Positions 1 through 8,681 of a DNA stretch of 64,000 nucleotides are shown here, one piece after another. The first letter of the stretch is position 1, and each line of letters begins with the position of its first letter. The DNA lies in assembly GCF_900177045.1 (NCBI RefSeq), contig NZ_LT841358.1:1451396-1515395 (forward strand). The letters are read 5' to 3'. The notes under the pieces are model-generated. The model was not told the DNA's origin. It saw nothing but the letters and a program-made list of their open reading frames with translations, and searched no databases. This DNA is from Candidatus Nitrosotalea okcheonensis (GTDB taxonomy: Archaea; Thermoproteota; Nitrososphaeria; Nitrososphaerales; Nitrosopumilaceae). Made by a program: the position numbers and the translations under genes.

Positions 1-280
1 TCGTTCCTTTTGGTTGACAAAGCCAATTACAGCCAGTCGTAGCAATAGAAAATATGTTGGTGCCTGGCCTATAGTGAGTTACGGGTTTTTTCTCAATTGG
101 GTCTACATGTCCAGTGATTACTTTGCCATATGCAAGAAGATCAAGCTTGCCGCTGTTGTTTGCTCTTATTCCACATAGACCGATCTGATCTTTTCCAATT
201 TCACAATATCTAGCGCATGCTGTGCATTTGACCTTGTCATTAGGTAACTTTTGATAGAGAATTGCTTCCTTTGCCGTCAC
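1..280 (-). CDS. amrS: AmmeMemoRadiSam-type radical SAM enzyme (AmrS), N-terminal part
   Basis: This gene runs off the window start, so only about 93 N-terminal residues are seen. They include CTACARYC and the phrase VDPIEKKPVTHY, typical of the pyruvate-formate-lyase-activase-like radical SAM protein of the AmmeMemoRadiSam group. The only usable start is GTG at 280, because an in-frame stop lies just upstream. The radical SAM motif should read CxxxCxxC. Here CNWLC is followed by QPK, so the third cysteine is not present in the last readable codons. This may be a real change, a small deletion or a sequence error near the window edge. It lies 18 bases after the Cdc48 gene on the same strand and is probably co-transcribed with it. 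Substrate unknown. Confidence 0.75.
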   Translation of the reverse strand, partial: MTAKEAILYQKLPNDKVKCTACARYCEIGKDQIGLCGIRANNSGKLDLLAYGKVITGHVDPIEKKPVTHYRPGTNIFSIATTGCNWLCQPKGT

Positions 281-298
281 GTGATATCAACTAATTTA

Positions 299-2449
299 TC
301 ATATAATTGCTGGTGTTATCACTTGTTTTGGTTTTGCAATAGGTGGTCTCATCTTCTGTATTGCGGTCTCAAAATCTTCCTGAGTTATCTTGATTGTTTT
401 TACATTTTTTTCTTTTTTATCTACATAGCGTCGTATGGAGCTCATTGCTGATCTATTGCAAACTCCTTCTATTTCTGCGCCGCTAAAGCCATCAGTCAAC
501 TGCACTAGTTTTGCAAAGTCAATATTCTCCGCAAGTGGTTTCTTTCTTGTGTGTATTTTGAATATGTTTTCGCGTCCCTTTGTGTCTGGTAGTGGTACCT
601 CAATGATTCTATCAAATCTTCCAGGTCGTAGTAATGCACTGTCTATGAGATCGACTCTGTTAGTAGCACCTATTATTAGCACATCCTGTAATTCCTCAAG
701 ACCATCTATCTCAGTCAATAGTTGAGATACTACCCTTTCTGTAACGCCAGAATCAGAACTACCTGAGCTTCTACTTGGAGCCAATGAATCAAGCTCATCA
801 AGAAATATGATACATGGAGAAGCTTGGCGTGCCTTTCTGAATATTTCACGGACCCCTTTTTCAGACTCTCCAACCCATTTTGAGAGCAATTCGGGACCCT
901 TTATGCTAATGAAATTAGATTCTGATGTGTGCGCAACTGCTTTTGCAATCAATGTTTTTCCTGTTCCAGGAGGTCCGTAAAGTAAGATTCCTTTTGGTGC
1001 TGCAACATCAGCGTGTTCAAAGGCCTCTCTGTGTTTGAGTGGCCATTCTACTGACTCATAAAGCTCCTCTTTTAGAGATTCCAATCCACCAACGTCATCC
1101 CATGTTACATTTGGTACCTGAACCAAAACTTCTCGTAATGCAGACGGTCTTACATCTTTTAGTGCATCCTTGAAATCATTATCTGTAATGATAATTTTTT
1201 GAAGAATTTCTACTGGAATTTTTTCAGCTTCTAGATCCAAATCAGGTAAAATTCTTCTAAGAGATCTCATGGCAGCTTCCTTTGCAAGTATTTCCAAATC
1301 AGCGCCTACAAATCCATGAGTCACTTTTGCAAATTGATCCAAGTTGACTTTTTCTTCAATTGGCATTCCTCTAGTGTGGATGTTTAGTATCTCGGTTCTT
1401 CCTTGTTGATCTGGAATTCCAATCTCTATTTCACGATCAAATCTTCCAGGTCTACGCAATGCAGGATCTATCGAATCAGGTCTGTTGGTTGCTGCAATTA
1501 CAACTACCTTGCCTCTTGATTTCATTCCATCCATCAAAGTGAGAAGTTGGGAGACAATCCTCTTTTCCACCTCACCTGTTACTTCTTCCCTCTTTGGAGC
1601 AATAGAGTCAATTTCATCTATGAATATTATACTTGGAGAATTTTCCTCGGCTTGCTTGAATATCTCTCGTAATCTCTCTTCACTTTCTCCATAGAATTTT
1701 CCAATAATTTCAGGACCACTAATAGAAGTAAAGTGAGAATTGGTTTCTCCTGCAACAGCTTTTGCCAGTAGTGTTTTTCCTGTGCCAGGAGGTCCATAAA
1801 GCAATACTCCTTTTGGTGCCTCAACTCCCAGTTTTTCAAATAATTCGGGATGTCGCATAGGAAGTTCCACCATTTCTCGTATCTTTTGAACCTCGTTTCG
1901 TAGTCCGCCAAGATCATCATATGTTATTCTAGGAATAGAATTGTCAATGGCTTTGGTCATAGACCCTAGTTTGAACTCGGTTTGTTCTGATACTATAACC
2001 GGCTTTGCAGATGGACTTGTACCACTAACAACAAGTTGTGTTTTTCCACCCATCTGAGTAGTTACGATTAATGTATCACCAGTAGTTAGCACATGATCCA
2101 TATAGTATGTTTGCATATACTCTTGAAGTCCATCCTCACCTAGTTTTTCTATAGGTGAAAGTGTTACCTGTTCAGCTTCTATTGCATCTACTTTCTTTAC
2201 TGTGATCTTTTCGCCTATCCCTGACCCTATGTTATGACGGGTAATTCCATCTATTTTGATTATTCCCGTACCATAATCTGGAGCATATCCAGACCAGAGT
2301 TTAACATGACTTTTCCTGTTTCCTATTAACTCAAGAATTTGGCCAGCTTCCCATCCATTATCTTCAACAATTTTAGGATCTACTACAGCTATTCCTTTTC
2401 CAACATGTCTCTGTGCGGCCTCTGCAATTTTTAATGTAATTTCACTCAT
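299..2449 (-). CDS. cdc48: Cdc48/VAT-type AAA+ ATPase
   Basis: A 716-residue double AAA+ unfoldase of the Cdc48/p97/VAT family, which pulls substrates apart with ATP, often ahead of the proteasome. The N-terminal double-psi-barrel region (about 1-180) is followed by D1 with Walker A GPPGTGKT near 219-226 and Walker [10 protein letters not shown]2 follows with GPPGTGKT near 492-499 and IIFLDELDS. The arginine-finger regions RRPGRFDR and LRPGRFDR are present in both rings. Length is usual for archaeal members. The C-terminus (ITPAII) lacks an HbYX proteasome-docking motif. A GGTGAT ribosome-binding motif lies 7-8 nt before ATG 2449. It is 25 nt downstream of the Hsp20 gene, so chaperone and unfoldase are probably one transcript. 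Confidence 0.97.
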   Translation of the reverse strand: MSEITLKIAEAAQRHVGKGIAVVDPKIVEDNGWEAGQILELIGNRKSHVKLWSGYAPDYGTGIIKIDGITRHNIGSGIGEKITVKKVDAIEAEQVTLSPIEKLGEDGLQEYMQTYYMDHVLTTGDTLIVTTQMGGKTQLVVSGTSPSAKPVIVSEQTEFKLGSMTKAIDNSIPRITYDDLGGLRNEVQKIREMVELPMRHPELFEKLGVEAPKGVLLYGPPGTGKTLLAKAVAGETNSHFTSISGPEIIGKFYGESEERLREIFKQAEENSPSIIFIDEIDSIAPKREEVTGEVEKRIVSQLLTLMDGMKSRGKVVVIAATNRPDSIDPALRRPGRFDREIEIGIPDQQGRTEILNIHTRGMPIEEKVNLDQFAKVTHGFVGADLEILAKEAAMRSLRRILPDLDLEAEKIPVEILQKIIITDNDFKDALKDVRPSALREVLVQVPNVTWDDVGGLESLKEELYESVEWPLKHREAFEHADVAAPKGILLYGPPGTGKTLIAKAVAHTSESNFISIKGPELLSKWVGESEKGVREIFRKARQASPCIIFLDELDSLAPSRSSGSSDSGVTERVVSQLLTEIDGLEELQDVLIIGATNRVDLIDSALLRPGRFDRIIEVPLPDTKGRENIFKIHTRKKPLAENIDFAKLVQLTDGFSGAEIEGVCNRSAMSSIRRYVDKKEKNVKTIKITQEDFETAIQKMRPPIAKPKQVITPAII

Positions 2450-2474
2450 AATTTTATCACCATAAAAAATAAGG

Positions 2475-2990
2475 TCACTCGACCTGCACCGTCCTTCCTT
2501 GCGGTCGATCCTCTTCTTTGAGTTTGAATTTTACTTCCAATATTCCGTTAGAATATGTTGCCTTGACGGAATCTTCGTCAACCTTTTGTTTGATTGGGAC
2601 TTTGGTGTGGTATTTTTTGTCATTATTTTCTGCATCAAGATTTACAGCTCGTCCTACTACTTCGATCTTGATATCTTTCTTTTCTACTCCTGGCATCTCG
2701 GCCACAATTTTGAGAATTTTTTCTTTGTTGTCCACGATAACGTCTACAAATGGTTCTCGTGTCTCTGATTTCTGGAGAAGACCAGGTTGGACATTTCCGT
2801 ATTCTTTAATCACGGGTTTCCCATCAGGTCCTACAGTTAGGGAATACCCATAGTAGTAAGGACCAAATGTCTGTACGTTCTCAGAGCTGGTCATGTCATT
2901 CCACATTTTGTCTAATCCCTTGAAAGGTCGCATCATTTTTTGGAAGAGATGGTCAAACTCATCCCATTCATTTATGTCATAGTTATGCAT
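2475..2990 (-). CDS. hsp20: small heat-shock protein (Hsp20/alpha-crystallin)
   Basis: An ATP-independent holdase. The alpha-crystallin domain covers roughly the last 100 residues, with the strand phrases [20 protein letters not shown] and [10 protein letters not shown]. The latter is the usual G-I-L-E-V signature. The longest frame starts at 3011, but a TATA-like box (TTTATATAA on the minus strand, 3011-3020) lies about 26 nt upstream of the internal ATG at 2990. This suggests a leaderless mRNA beginning [13 protein letters not shown] (171 residues). The N-terminal arm is rich in aromatic residues and Met, as expected for oligomer formation. It is the first gene of the operon with Cdc48 and AmrS. 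Confidence 0.9.
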   Translation of the reverse strand: MHNYDINEWDEFDHLFQKMMRPFKGLDKMWNDMTSSENVQTFGPYYYGYSLTVGPDGKPVIKEYGNVQPGLLQKSETREPFVDVIVDNKEKILKIVAEMPGVEKKDIKIEVVGRAVNLDAENNDKKYHTKVPIKQKVDEDSVKATYSNGILEVKFKLKEEDRPQGRTVQVE

Positions 2991-3010
2991 ATTATGTAAT
3001 ATGTATGACA

Positions 3011-3020
3011 TTATATAAAG
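3011..3020 (-). promoter_or_regulatory. TATA box of the hsp20-cdc48-amrS operon
   Basis: Minus-strand TTTATATAA is centred about 26 nt before ATG 2990. The position matches a leaderless archaeal promoter and decides the hsp20 start. It overlaps the ATG of the longer frame at 3011, which argues against that start. Confidence 0.6.
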
Positions 3021-3083
3021 ATTATGGAGTAACCAATTATTATATTACATAAATTAATATAATTAGCAATAGCAATTACTATT

Positions 3084-3746
3084 ATGCGAACCCCTAATCT
3101 TTCAGTTCCTGATGCTGTAAGAGAGATAATTACAAAAAATAGATCTATTTACGACTGCATCAAAATGGGCTTGATCAATTACACATCATTGGCGATAAAA
3201 CTCCAAAAGGAAGTCGAGTCTCAAGTAGGAGGCCCAGTGAACCCCAATACAATTGTGGTTGCAATCAAAAGATACGCAGACTCTTTCGAAAAAAAAGATG
3301 AAATGCAAAATGAGACAGTATTGAAAAATGCAAGACTTTCTCTGACTGATGGAATTGTAGACATTAAATTTTTCTCAGAAGATTTTGAAATGAAGGATGC
3401 TATAGATTTGATGGATAGATTTATGCGAGTTGATCCAGACTATGAGTTTTTTCGATCTACCGATTCTTTTAGGTTTTTGACTGAGGACATAAGTGATGTA
3501 AGAAAAATTTTAGAATCTTTTTCATCACATAGGAACTTCTTTCAGACCGGGTTGGCAAAGATAACCATACACATTCCCGAATCTGAGCACAGTTCTGATG
3601 TGGTTTCGTACGTGTCTGAGATTTTACATGATAATGGAATCGAGCTTTTTAATGCGTTTTTCGGACAAGATTACATAGTAACAGTCTTGCATGAAAAAGA
3701 TGCTGCCAGAGCATACCAAATTTTAAGAAGTGAAATTTCTCGCTAG
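3084..3746 (+). CDS. ACT-domain-like conserved archaeal protein
   Basis: A 220-residue protein. The N-terminal 75 residues look helical (VREIITKNRSIYDCIKMG), like a DNA-binding or ligand-coupling module. After a short linker, two beta-alpha-beta repeats follow (about 82-150 and 155-218) that resemble ACT domains, with phrases such as ARLSLTDGIVDIKFF and LAKITIHIPESEHSSDVV. ACT domains commonly bind amino acids. It is therefore plausibly a ligand-sensing regulator, but no ligand or target can be named. A TATA-like TAATATAATT (3054-3063) sits about 26 nt before the ATG. It is divergent from hsp20 with a 93-bp shared promoter region. Confidence 0.75.
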   Translation: MRTPNLSVPDAVREIITKNRSIYDCIKMGLINYTSLAIKLQKEVESQVGGPVNPNTIVVAIKRYADSFEKKDEMQNETVLKNARLSLTDGIVDIKFFSEDFEMKDAIDLMDRFMRVDPDYEFFRSTDSFRFLTEDISDVRKILESFSSHRNFFQTGLAKITIHIPESEHSSDVVSYVSEILHDNGIELFNAFFGQDYIVTVLHEKDAARAYQILRSEISR

Positions 3747-3761
3747 TATTATAATCTCTTC

Positions 3762-4082
3762 CTAGATTCCAGTAGTTTCTGCTCTTGTCATTTCGAGGTA
3801 GACCTTGTCTCCTACTGCAAGATTCAGTTCTTTGTACTCGTGCATATCAAGCTTGATCGAGGTTGTGGAACTTGATTGGCCCATGCCACCTCCAGAGAGC
3901 ATTTTGTTGAGGTTTTTTACCATATCGTCCATATTTGTAAAACCCATTACTCCTCCGGCACCAAATGGCGATGGAGGGGTACTCTGTTCTCTGAAATCTT
4001 TTGATGTAGAAAGCGAGACTATCACGTATGGAGATCCATCAGGTGATGCATCTATTCTTACAATAATGTACTCTTTCTTCAT
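3762..4082 (-). CDS. conserved hypothetical protein, 106 aa
   Basis: Not recognised as a named family. The N-terminal half (MKKEYIIVRIDASPDGSPYVIVSL) and the C-terminal half (SIKLDMHEYKELNLAVGDKVYLEMTRA) look like beta strands. A flexible Gly/Ser/Met-rich stretch (GGGMGQSSS) joins them. The phrase LAVGDKVYLE suggests a small beta-barrel. It has neither a signal peptide nor membrane segments. It converges on the ACT-domain gene with a 15-bp gap. Codon use looks like its neighbours, so it is probably a lineage-conserved housekeeping protein. Confidence 0.65.
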   Translation of the reverse strand: MKKEYIIVRIDASPDGSPYVIVSLSTSKDFREQSTPPSPFGAGGVMGFTNMDDMVKNLNKMLSGGGMGQSSSTTSIKLDMHEYKELNLAVGDKVYLEMTRAETTGI

Positions 4083-4183
4083 GTCTTAACTTCATAAATC
4101 AGCATATTTTACCTTTCGCTCAAATAACATGTAGAATACAATAAGAATCATTATTACCTTTTTCATCCCCGGAGATAGCATAG

Positions 4184-5545
4184 ATGGATACAGTATCTAA
4201 AGCCAAAAAAATTCTTGTTTTAGGAGGCGGATTTGCAGGGGTAGAATGTGTACGAAAACTTGAATTATATTTTAGAAAGGAGGAGGACATTCAGATTACC
4301 CTAGTAAGCGAGGATAATTTTTTCTTGTTCACTCCAATGCTTCCCCAGGTAGCTTCAGGAACAATTGAGACTAGACATATTGTGATTCCAGTTAGAACCT
4401 TGTTGAAGAGGGCCAAGTTCTACGAGGCCGAAGTCAAAAATATTGATCCGTATGGTAAAACAGTAACTCTTAGCGGTACAAAAGAAAAACGTGGAATTTC
4501 ACTGCATTATGATTATCTTGTATTGGCTCTTGGCAGTCAGACGAATTTCTTTGGAATGGATAAATTAGAAGAATTAGCTTATTCAATGAAAACTCTCAAT
4601 GATGCAGTGGTACTGCGAAATCGAGTCATAGATATGTTAGAGCAAGCAGATAATGAAACAGATCCGGTTCTCAAGAAAAGTTTGCTTACTTTTGTAATTG
4701 TGGGAGGGGGATTCGCAGGTATAGAAACTGCAGGGGAATTAATGGACTTGTTACATGATGCTAGAAAATTTTATCCCAATATTGAAAAAACTGACATTAG
4801 AGTTATCGTTCTTGAGGCAATGTCAGCTATACTTCCAGGCTTTAATGAAAAGCTTGCAAAATTTGCATTAGAAAAACTTCACGGACGTGGAATAGAGGTT
4901 AAGGTAAGTACAAAACTTTCTAGTTTTACAGGTGATGAAGTTTTAATTGAGGATGCTCATCCACAGGTAGATCCCAATAAACAATCTTTGGTGAGTGCAA
5001 TACAAACAAGAACCCTGGTGTGGACTGCAGGTGTTACGCCAGTAGACATTATAAAAAAATCAGTCTTCAAAACCAATAGAGGTGGAATCGTGGTAGACGA
5101 ATTTCTTCAAGCAATTGACTTTCCCGAAGTTTTTGCAGTTGGAGATTGTTGTTACATTATTGATCCCAAGACAAATAGGCCTCTTCCACCAACAGCACAA
5201 AGTGCAGAATCAGAAGCTGAAATTGTTGCAAAAAATCTTCACGCTCTGATCACAAATAGAAAAAAAGAAAAATTTGTGTATTCACCTAAAGGCCAGATGG
5301 CAGTAATAGGAAAACGGAGTGCAATTGCAAGTATGTTTGGAATTCATTTGCATGGAATTTTTGCTTGGATGCTTTGGAGGATAATATATCTCTCAAAAAT
5401 TCCGCGATTGGACAAAAAAGTAAGAATTTTTCTTGATTGGTCAATAGACATGTTTTTTGACAGAGATATTGCTCGATTAAAGGTAATGCGTGAAAAGCCC
5501 GTTGAGGAATTCAAAGAACTTGACGAAGTGGATGATGTTTGGTAA
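4184..5545 (+). CDS. NAD(P)/FAD-dependent oxidoreductase (NDH-2 type)
   Basis: A 453-residue flavoprotein of the pyridine-nucleotide-disulphide-like family, closest in layout to type II NADH:quinone dehydrogenase. The FAD-binding GGGFAGVE is near residue 14, the second (NAD) nucleotide-binding GGGFAGIETAGEL near 173, and the FAD-contacting VFAVGDCCYI near 318. The C-terminal 60 residues contain an amphipathic or hydrophobic stretch (GIFAWMLWRIIYL) that could attach it to the membrane. Its likely role is feeding electrons from NADH to the quinone pool without proton pumping. The exact donor is inferred, not shown. Confidence 0.85.
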   Translation: MDTVSKAKKILVLGGGFAGVECVRKLELYFRKEEDIQITLVSEDNFFLFTPMLPQVASGTIETRHIVIPVRTLLKRAKFYEAEVKNIDPYGKTVTLSGTKEKRGISLHYDYLVLALGSQTNFFGMDKLEELAYSMKTLNDAVVLRNRVIDMLEQADNETDPVLKKSLLTFVIVGGGFAGIETAGELMDLLHDARKFYPNIEKTDIRVIVLEAMSAILPGFNEKLAKFALEKLHGRGIEVKVSTKLSSFTGDEVLIEDAHPQVDPNKQSLVSAIQTRTLVWTAGVTPVDIIKKSVFKTNRGGIVVDEFLQAIDFPEVFAVGDCCYIIDPKTNRPLPPTAQSAESEAEIVAKNLHALITNRKKEKFVYSPKGQMAVIGKRSAIASMFGIHLHGIFAWMLWRIIYLSKIPRLDKKVRIFLDWSIDMFFDRDIARLKVMREKPVEEFKELDEVDDVW

Positions 5546-5595
5546 AATAGAATTCTGCATTGCTGAAATATATTGAACATTACAAGACGGCATTT

Positions 5596-6297
5596 ATGGG
5601 AAAGGTCTATGCTGTTGGTGTTGGACCAGGATCACCAAAGTATGTAACTGAGATAGTAAAGGAAATAGTACTAAATTCTGATATTGTTATTGGATACAAA
5701 TACACACTCAAAACCATAGAGGCGTTCCTGAAAAATAAAGAGATACATGAAATTACCATGAAAGACCAGGAAGAGGCATACCAGAAGGTCTCAAAGACTC
5801 TGGGAAACAAGACATGTGTTGTTCCTTTTACAGGAGATGTGAATTTCTCAGAATCAGAAGTTGTAGACAGATTGATTGAGATATTTGGGGATGTACAAAT
5901 TATTCCAGGGATTAGTTCGACACAGGTTGCTGCGTCAAAGGCACGAGTACCAACAGACAAGAGCAAGGTCATCACTATGCATATTTCTACAAGCATAGAG
6001 GAAAAGAAACTTGAGCTTCAAAAGGCACTCATTGATGGATTTAGTGTGATACTTGTGCCAAGACCTTGGCCAAAAGAACCCTCTAAACACTTTATGCAAT
6101 CAGAGATAGCAGTATACCTAAAAGATCATGGCTTTGACACTTCAAAGATTAAGGTACATGTCTTTGAATTTCTAACTACCGACAAAGAGACATATTTTAT
6201 AGGCAAAGTAAAAGACTTGGAAGGAAAGCAGTTCTCTGATCTATCCGTAATGGTTTTTGATCAGACGAAGCTAGAATCATACATTAATTTCAAATAA
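5596..6297 (+). CDS. cbiE: cobalt-precorrin-7 (C5)-methyltransferase CbiE
   Basis: A SAM-dependent tetrapyrrole methyltransferase of the cobalamin corrin-ring pathway. The N-terminus MGKVYAVGVGPGSPKYVTE carries the family's GxGPGxP loop. GDVNFSES and IIPGISSTQVAASKARVP are also family signatures. The longer frame from TTG 5560 would add 12 residues ahead of the conserved start. A TATA-like AAATATATTG (5566-5575) 26 nt upstream supports ATG 5596 as a leaderless start. The CbiT partner is not in this window. It follows the NDH-2-like gene on the same strand, but the TATA box suggests its own promoter. Confidence 0.88.
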   Translation: MGKVYAVGVGPGSPKYVTEIVKEIVLNSDIVIGYKYTLKTIEAFLKNKEIHEITMKDQEEAYQKVSKTLGNKTCVVPFTGDVNFSESEVVDRLIEIFGDVQIIPGISSTQVAASKARVPTDKSKVITMHISTSIEEKKLELQKALIDGFSVILVPRPWPKEPSKHFMQSEIAVYLKDHGFDTSKIKVHVFEFLTTDKETYFIGKVKDLEGKQFSDLSVMVFDQTKLESYINFK

Positions 6298-6314
6298 TTT
6301 AATGAAGATTGTAG

Positions 6315-7982
6315 TTATTGTGGTGGTGTTCTGCCAATTACATATGATGAAGTTGGAGGCATTGAAATTATTACGCCATTCATCCATGTGTACTGTGGAT
6401 CATAAAATCTGACAATTCCAGTATCATTTACAATAACTGTGAATGATTGCCCGGGGGCTATCTTACCACTTGCTATTTTTCCATCAGGAGTAAATGGATT
6501 ATTATTTTTTTGTGTGCTAACACCGCTGAAAATGGTATGATCTATGGAATCATTGTTGGTCCAAATGATAGGAGTGCCAGGAACTATTTGTATGGTATCT
6601 GGTGTATAGTATGTATTGTATTGATTATACGTCTGCTGAGTTGCGGTTCCCTTTGGTGATGATGAGCCCGGGTTTATACTAATTTTCACTGGAGCAATTT
6701 GACCTGTAGTTGCAGGTGTTGAAATAATAATTCCATTTATCCATGTATATGTTGGATCAAAGATTTGTGTAGAGCCAGTTCTACTAAAAGTAACTTGATA
6801 ACTCTGTCCTGGAGCTATTATACCACTATCAATACTTCCATCTGAAATAAAGTTAGGACTAACTGTTTTTCCAGCAGCACCTTTTCCGCCCGCACTCTCT
6901 GTTGTTGATATTAACTGGCCACTCATTATTCTATGCGGGACAGAATCATTGTTGGTCCAGACTACAACTGTACCTGGTGTAATTTGGAGTGATGATGGTG
7001 AAAGGAACTGTCCATTATTATAATTAGATGCGCCATTAACTATGTTCATTTGAACTGTTTGTGTTTGCGTTGTTTGTGAAAGCGGTGCAATTATTCCTAC
7101 CATGAATTGGTAAGTGGGATCAAAGAAGGTAATGTCGCCTATTGTTTCGTCTTGTGGAATATTGTAACGTGTTGCAACCCTAGGGTCTAATGATTGGGAA
7201 GTATCAAAATTAGTTATTGTGTATTGGAATGATTGCCCGGGGGCTATTATACCACTATCGATCTTGCCATCTGAAATAAGTGTGGTGGATGATTGATTGG
7301 TAGTTAGTACTTTTGCCACGCCACTCATTATTCTATGCGGTACAGAATCATTGTTGGTCCAGACTATGGTGGTGCCAAGAGTAACTTGTACGTTTGACGG
7401 AGAATAGTGAACTTGGTTGTTGATATTATATGCACCTGGTAGGATGCTTATGTTCACTGTAGACGATGATGATATAGACGGAGGAAGTGTGGTTATTGGT
7501 TTTGTGATTACAGCATTGGTGGCTAATATTTTAGCACTATAACTTACTTTCATAGTTTCAGATCCAGTTATCTTCCCTGATATGCTAAAAACAGAACCAC
7601 CTTGATTACTATCTATTATTCTTCCAAACAAATTGAGATGAATCATGTTTCCGTTTTCATCCTGCGCGTTACCTTGGATTACAAAGTACTTGCCATCTCG
7701 CAAGATTGAGACTTGCCATAATCCAGAATTAAGATATTGGGTATTTGCTATAGTAACAAGGCCATTATCAAGTGTGGCTTGCGTGCTGCTTCCATTGTTA
7801 GCTCCTGCAGTAATCTGTAAAGCAATATTTGAATCGAAAATAGTTTTATTTCCTGAAAGATAACCTGATGCATCAATCAAGTATTTCCCATTAGGTGAGA
7901 AATCAGAATAAGCGTTAGGCAAATACACCATGGCAGAAGCAAGTCCTGCAATTACCATTAGAAACAGAAATACATATTTCAT
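6315..7982 (-). CDS. secreted triple cupredoxin-like repeat protein with degenerate copper sites
   Basis: A 555-residue exported protein with signal peptide MKYVFLFLMVIAGLASA. Residues about 30-165 form an unassigned beta domain. Three cupredoxin-like domains follow (about 175-305, 310-430, 435-550), each with IVWTNNDS-type strands and the phrase SGxIAPGQS. All three keep the first ligand-position His (VPHRIMSG, VPHRIMSG, IDHTIFSG). The Cys-His-Met ligand loop is replaced by FFDPTYQFM, IFDPTYTWI and FYDPQYTWM, so the Cys and second His are absent. Normal blue-copper chemistry is therefore unlikely. The ATG at 7982 fits a TATA box at 8003-8013 (26 nt upstream) better than TTG 7994. Confidence 0.85.
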   Translation of the reverse strand: MKYVFLFLMVIAGLASAMVYLPNAYSDFSPNGKYLIDASGYLSGNKTIFDSNIALQITAGANNGSSTQATLDNGLVTIANTQYLNSGLWQVSILRDGKYFVIQGNAQDENGNMIHLNLFGRIIDSNQGGSVFSISGKITGSETMKVSYSAKILATNAVITKPITTLPPSISSSSTVNISILPGAYNINNQVHYSPSNVQVTLGTTIVWTNNDSVPHRIMSGVAKVLTTNQSSTTLISDGKIDSGIIAPGQSFQYTITNFDTSQSLDPRVATRYNIPQDETIGDITFFDPTYQFMVGIIAPLSQTTQTQTVQMNIVNGASNYNNGQFLSPSSLQITPGTVVVWTNNDSVPHRIMSGQLISTTESAGGKGAAGKTVSPNFISDGSIDSGIIAPGQSYQVTFSRTGSTQIFDPTYTWINGIIISTPATTGQIAPVKISINPGSSSPKGTATQQTYNQYNTYYTPDTIQIVPGTPIIWTNNDSIDHTIFSGVSTQKNNNPFTPDGKIASGKIAPGQSFTVIVNDTGIVRFYDPQYTWMNGVIISMPPTSSYVIGRTPPQ

Positions 7983-8002
7983 TAGATTATCCAATCTCTT
8001 AT

Positions 8003-8013
8003 TGCATATTTAA
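8003..8013 (-). promoter_or_regulatory. TATA box for the cupredoxin-repeat gene
   Basis: Minus-strand ATTAAATATGC is centred near 8008, 26 nt before ATG 7982. It supports a leaderless transcript and the shorter start. Confidence 0.55.
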
Positions 8014-8063
8014 TTACTAGGTATAATTTATCACACAATTAGGCAATTCCCGGTTAATTATCT

Positions 8064-8606
8064 TTACAAACTAGATTTTGTATGAATTACATTTGATCCA
8101 AAATGCTGGATCATATAATATTCAATGAATCCCCCAGCAAGAAGAAGAGCCACTACAATTCCTATTTCTATCGCGGTATGACGTAGTTCTGTTTTTAGGG
8201 ATTTTTTTCTTATTATTACAAGTACAAGCAAAAGGCTTCTTGACATTCCAATTGAATAAGCCATCAGCTCCATTATGCCAAAGGGAGACAAGTAAAGCAA
8301 TGCAAGTGGGGGAACTTTTGCAAGTGTTGGAGTTGTTGTCACTAGAGCTTCAAACGCAACCCCTGTGGACCAAGCTGCAAAAGTTCCCCAGGCCAGTCCT
8401 AAACCTGGAATAAACATGGGCAGTGCAACTGATGCATTGTGTTCAAAAATTCCTATAGCATCAATTCCTTTAACTACTTTTTGAAATTCTTTGAGAAATG
8501 TCTGTGATTCATCATTAGATAATTTGCTTTGAGTTCCAATTAAATAAGATAAAGAGAAAATACCAATGAAAATAACAAATACTAGAATTCTTTGTTTACT
8601 GAACAA
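8064..8606 (-). CDS. SpoIIM-like (DUF95) membrane protein
   Basis: An integral membrane protein of the stage II sporulation protein M-like family, which is widespread outside spore formers and of unknown function. About five hydrophobic segments are seen (FVIFIGIFSLSYLIG, the FIPGLGLAWGTFAAWS region, LALLYLSPFGIMELMAYSIG, LLLVLVII, IGIVVALLLAGGFIEYY). The phrase FxPHGxxE/FGIMEL is the usual family landmark. The open frame extends back to 8744 and into the PolD small-subunit gene. TTG 8606 lies about 25 nt after a TATA-like AAATATAG (8624-8632), so I prefer that start; the choice is uncertain. Confidence 0.75.
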   Translation of the reverse strand: MFSKQRILVFVIFIGIFSLSYLIGTQSKLSNDESQTFLKEFQKVVKGIDAIGIFEHNASVALPMFIPGLGLAWGTFAAWSTGVAFEALVTTTPTLAKVPPLALLYLSPFGIMELMAYSIGMSRSLLLVLVIIRKKSLKTELRHTAIEIGIVVALLLAGGFIEYYMIQHFGSNVIHTKSSL

Positions 8607-8650
8607 TAATCCATTTTTATGAGAACTATATTTGAGGTTGGCGGTTGGAT

Positions 8651-8664
8651 CAGATTTAATTAAA
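8651..8664. promoter_or_regulatory. palindromic TATA element between SpoIIM-like gene and polB
   Basis: The stretch TTTAATTAAA reads nearly the same on both strands. On the plus strand it lies about 26 nt before TTG 8682 (PolD small subunit). On the minus strand it faces the SpoIIM-like gene. It probably positions polB; use in both directions is possible. Confidence 0.45.
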
Positions 8665-8681
8665 AGTCGTATTATGAGACC

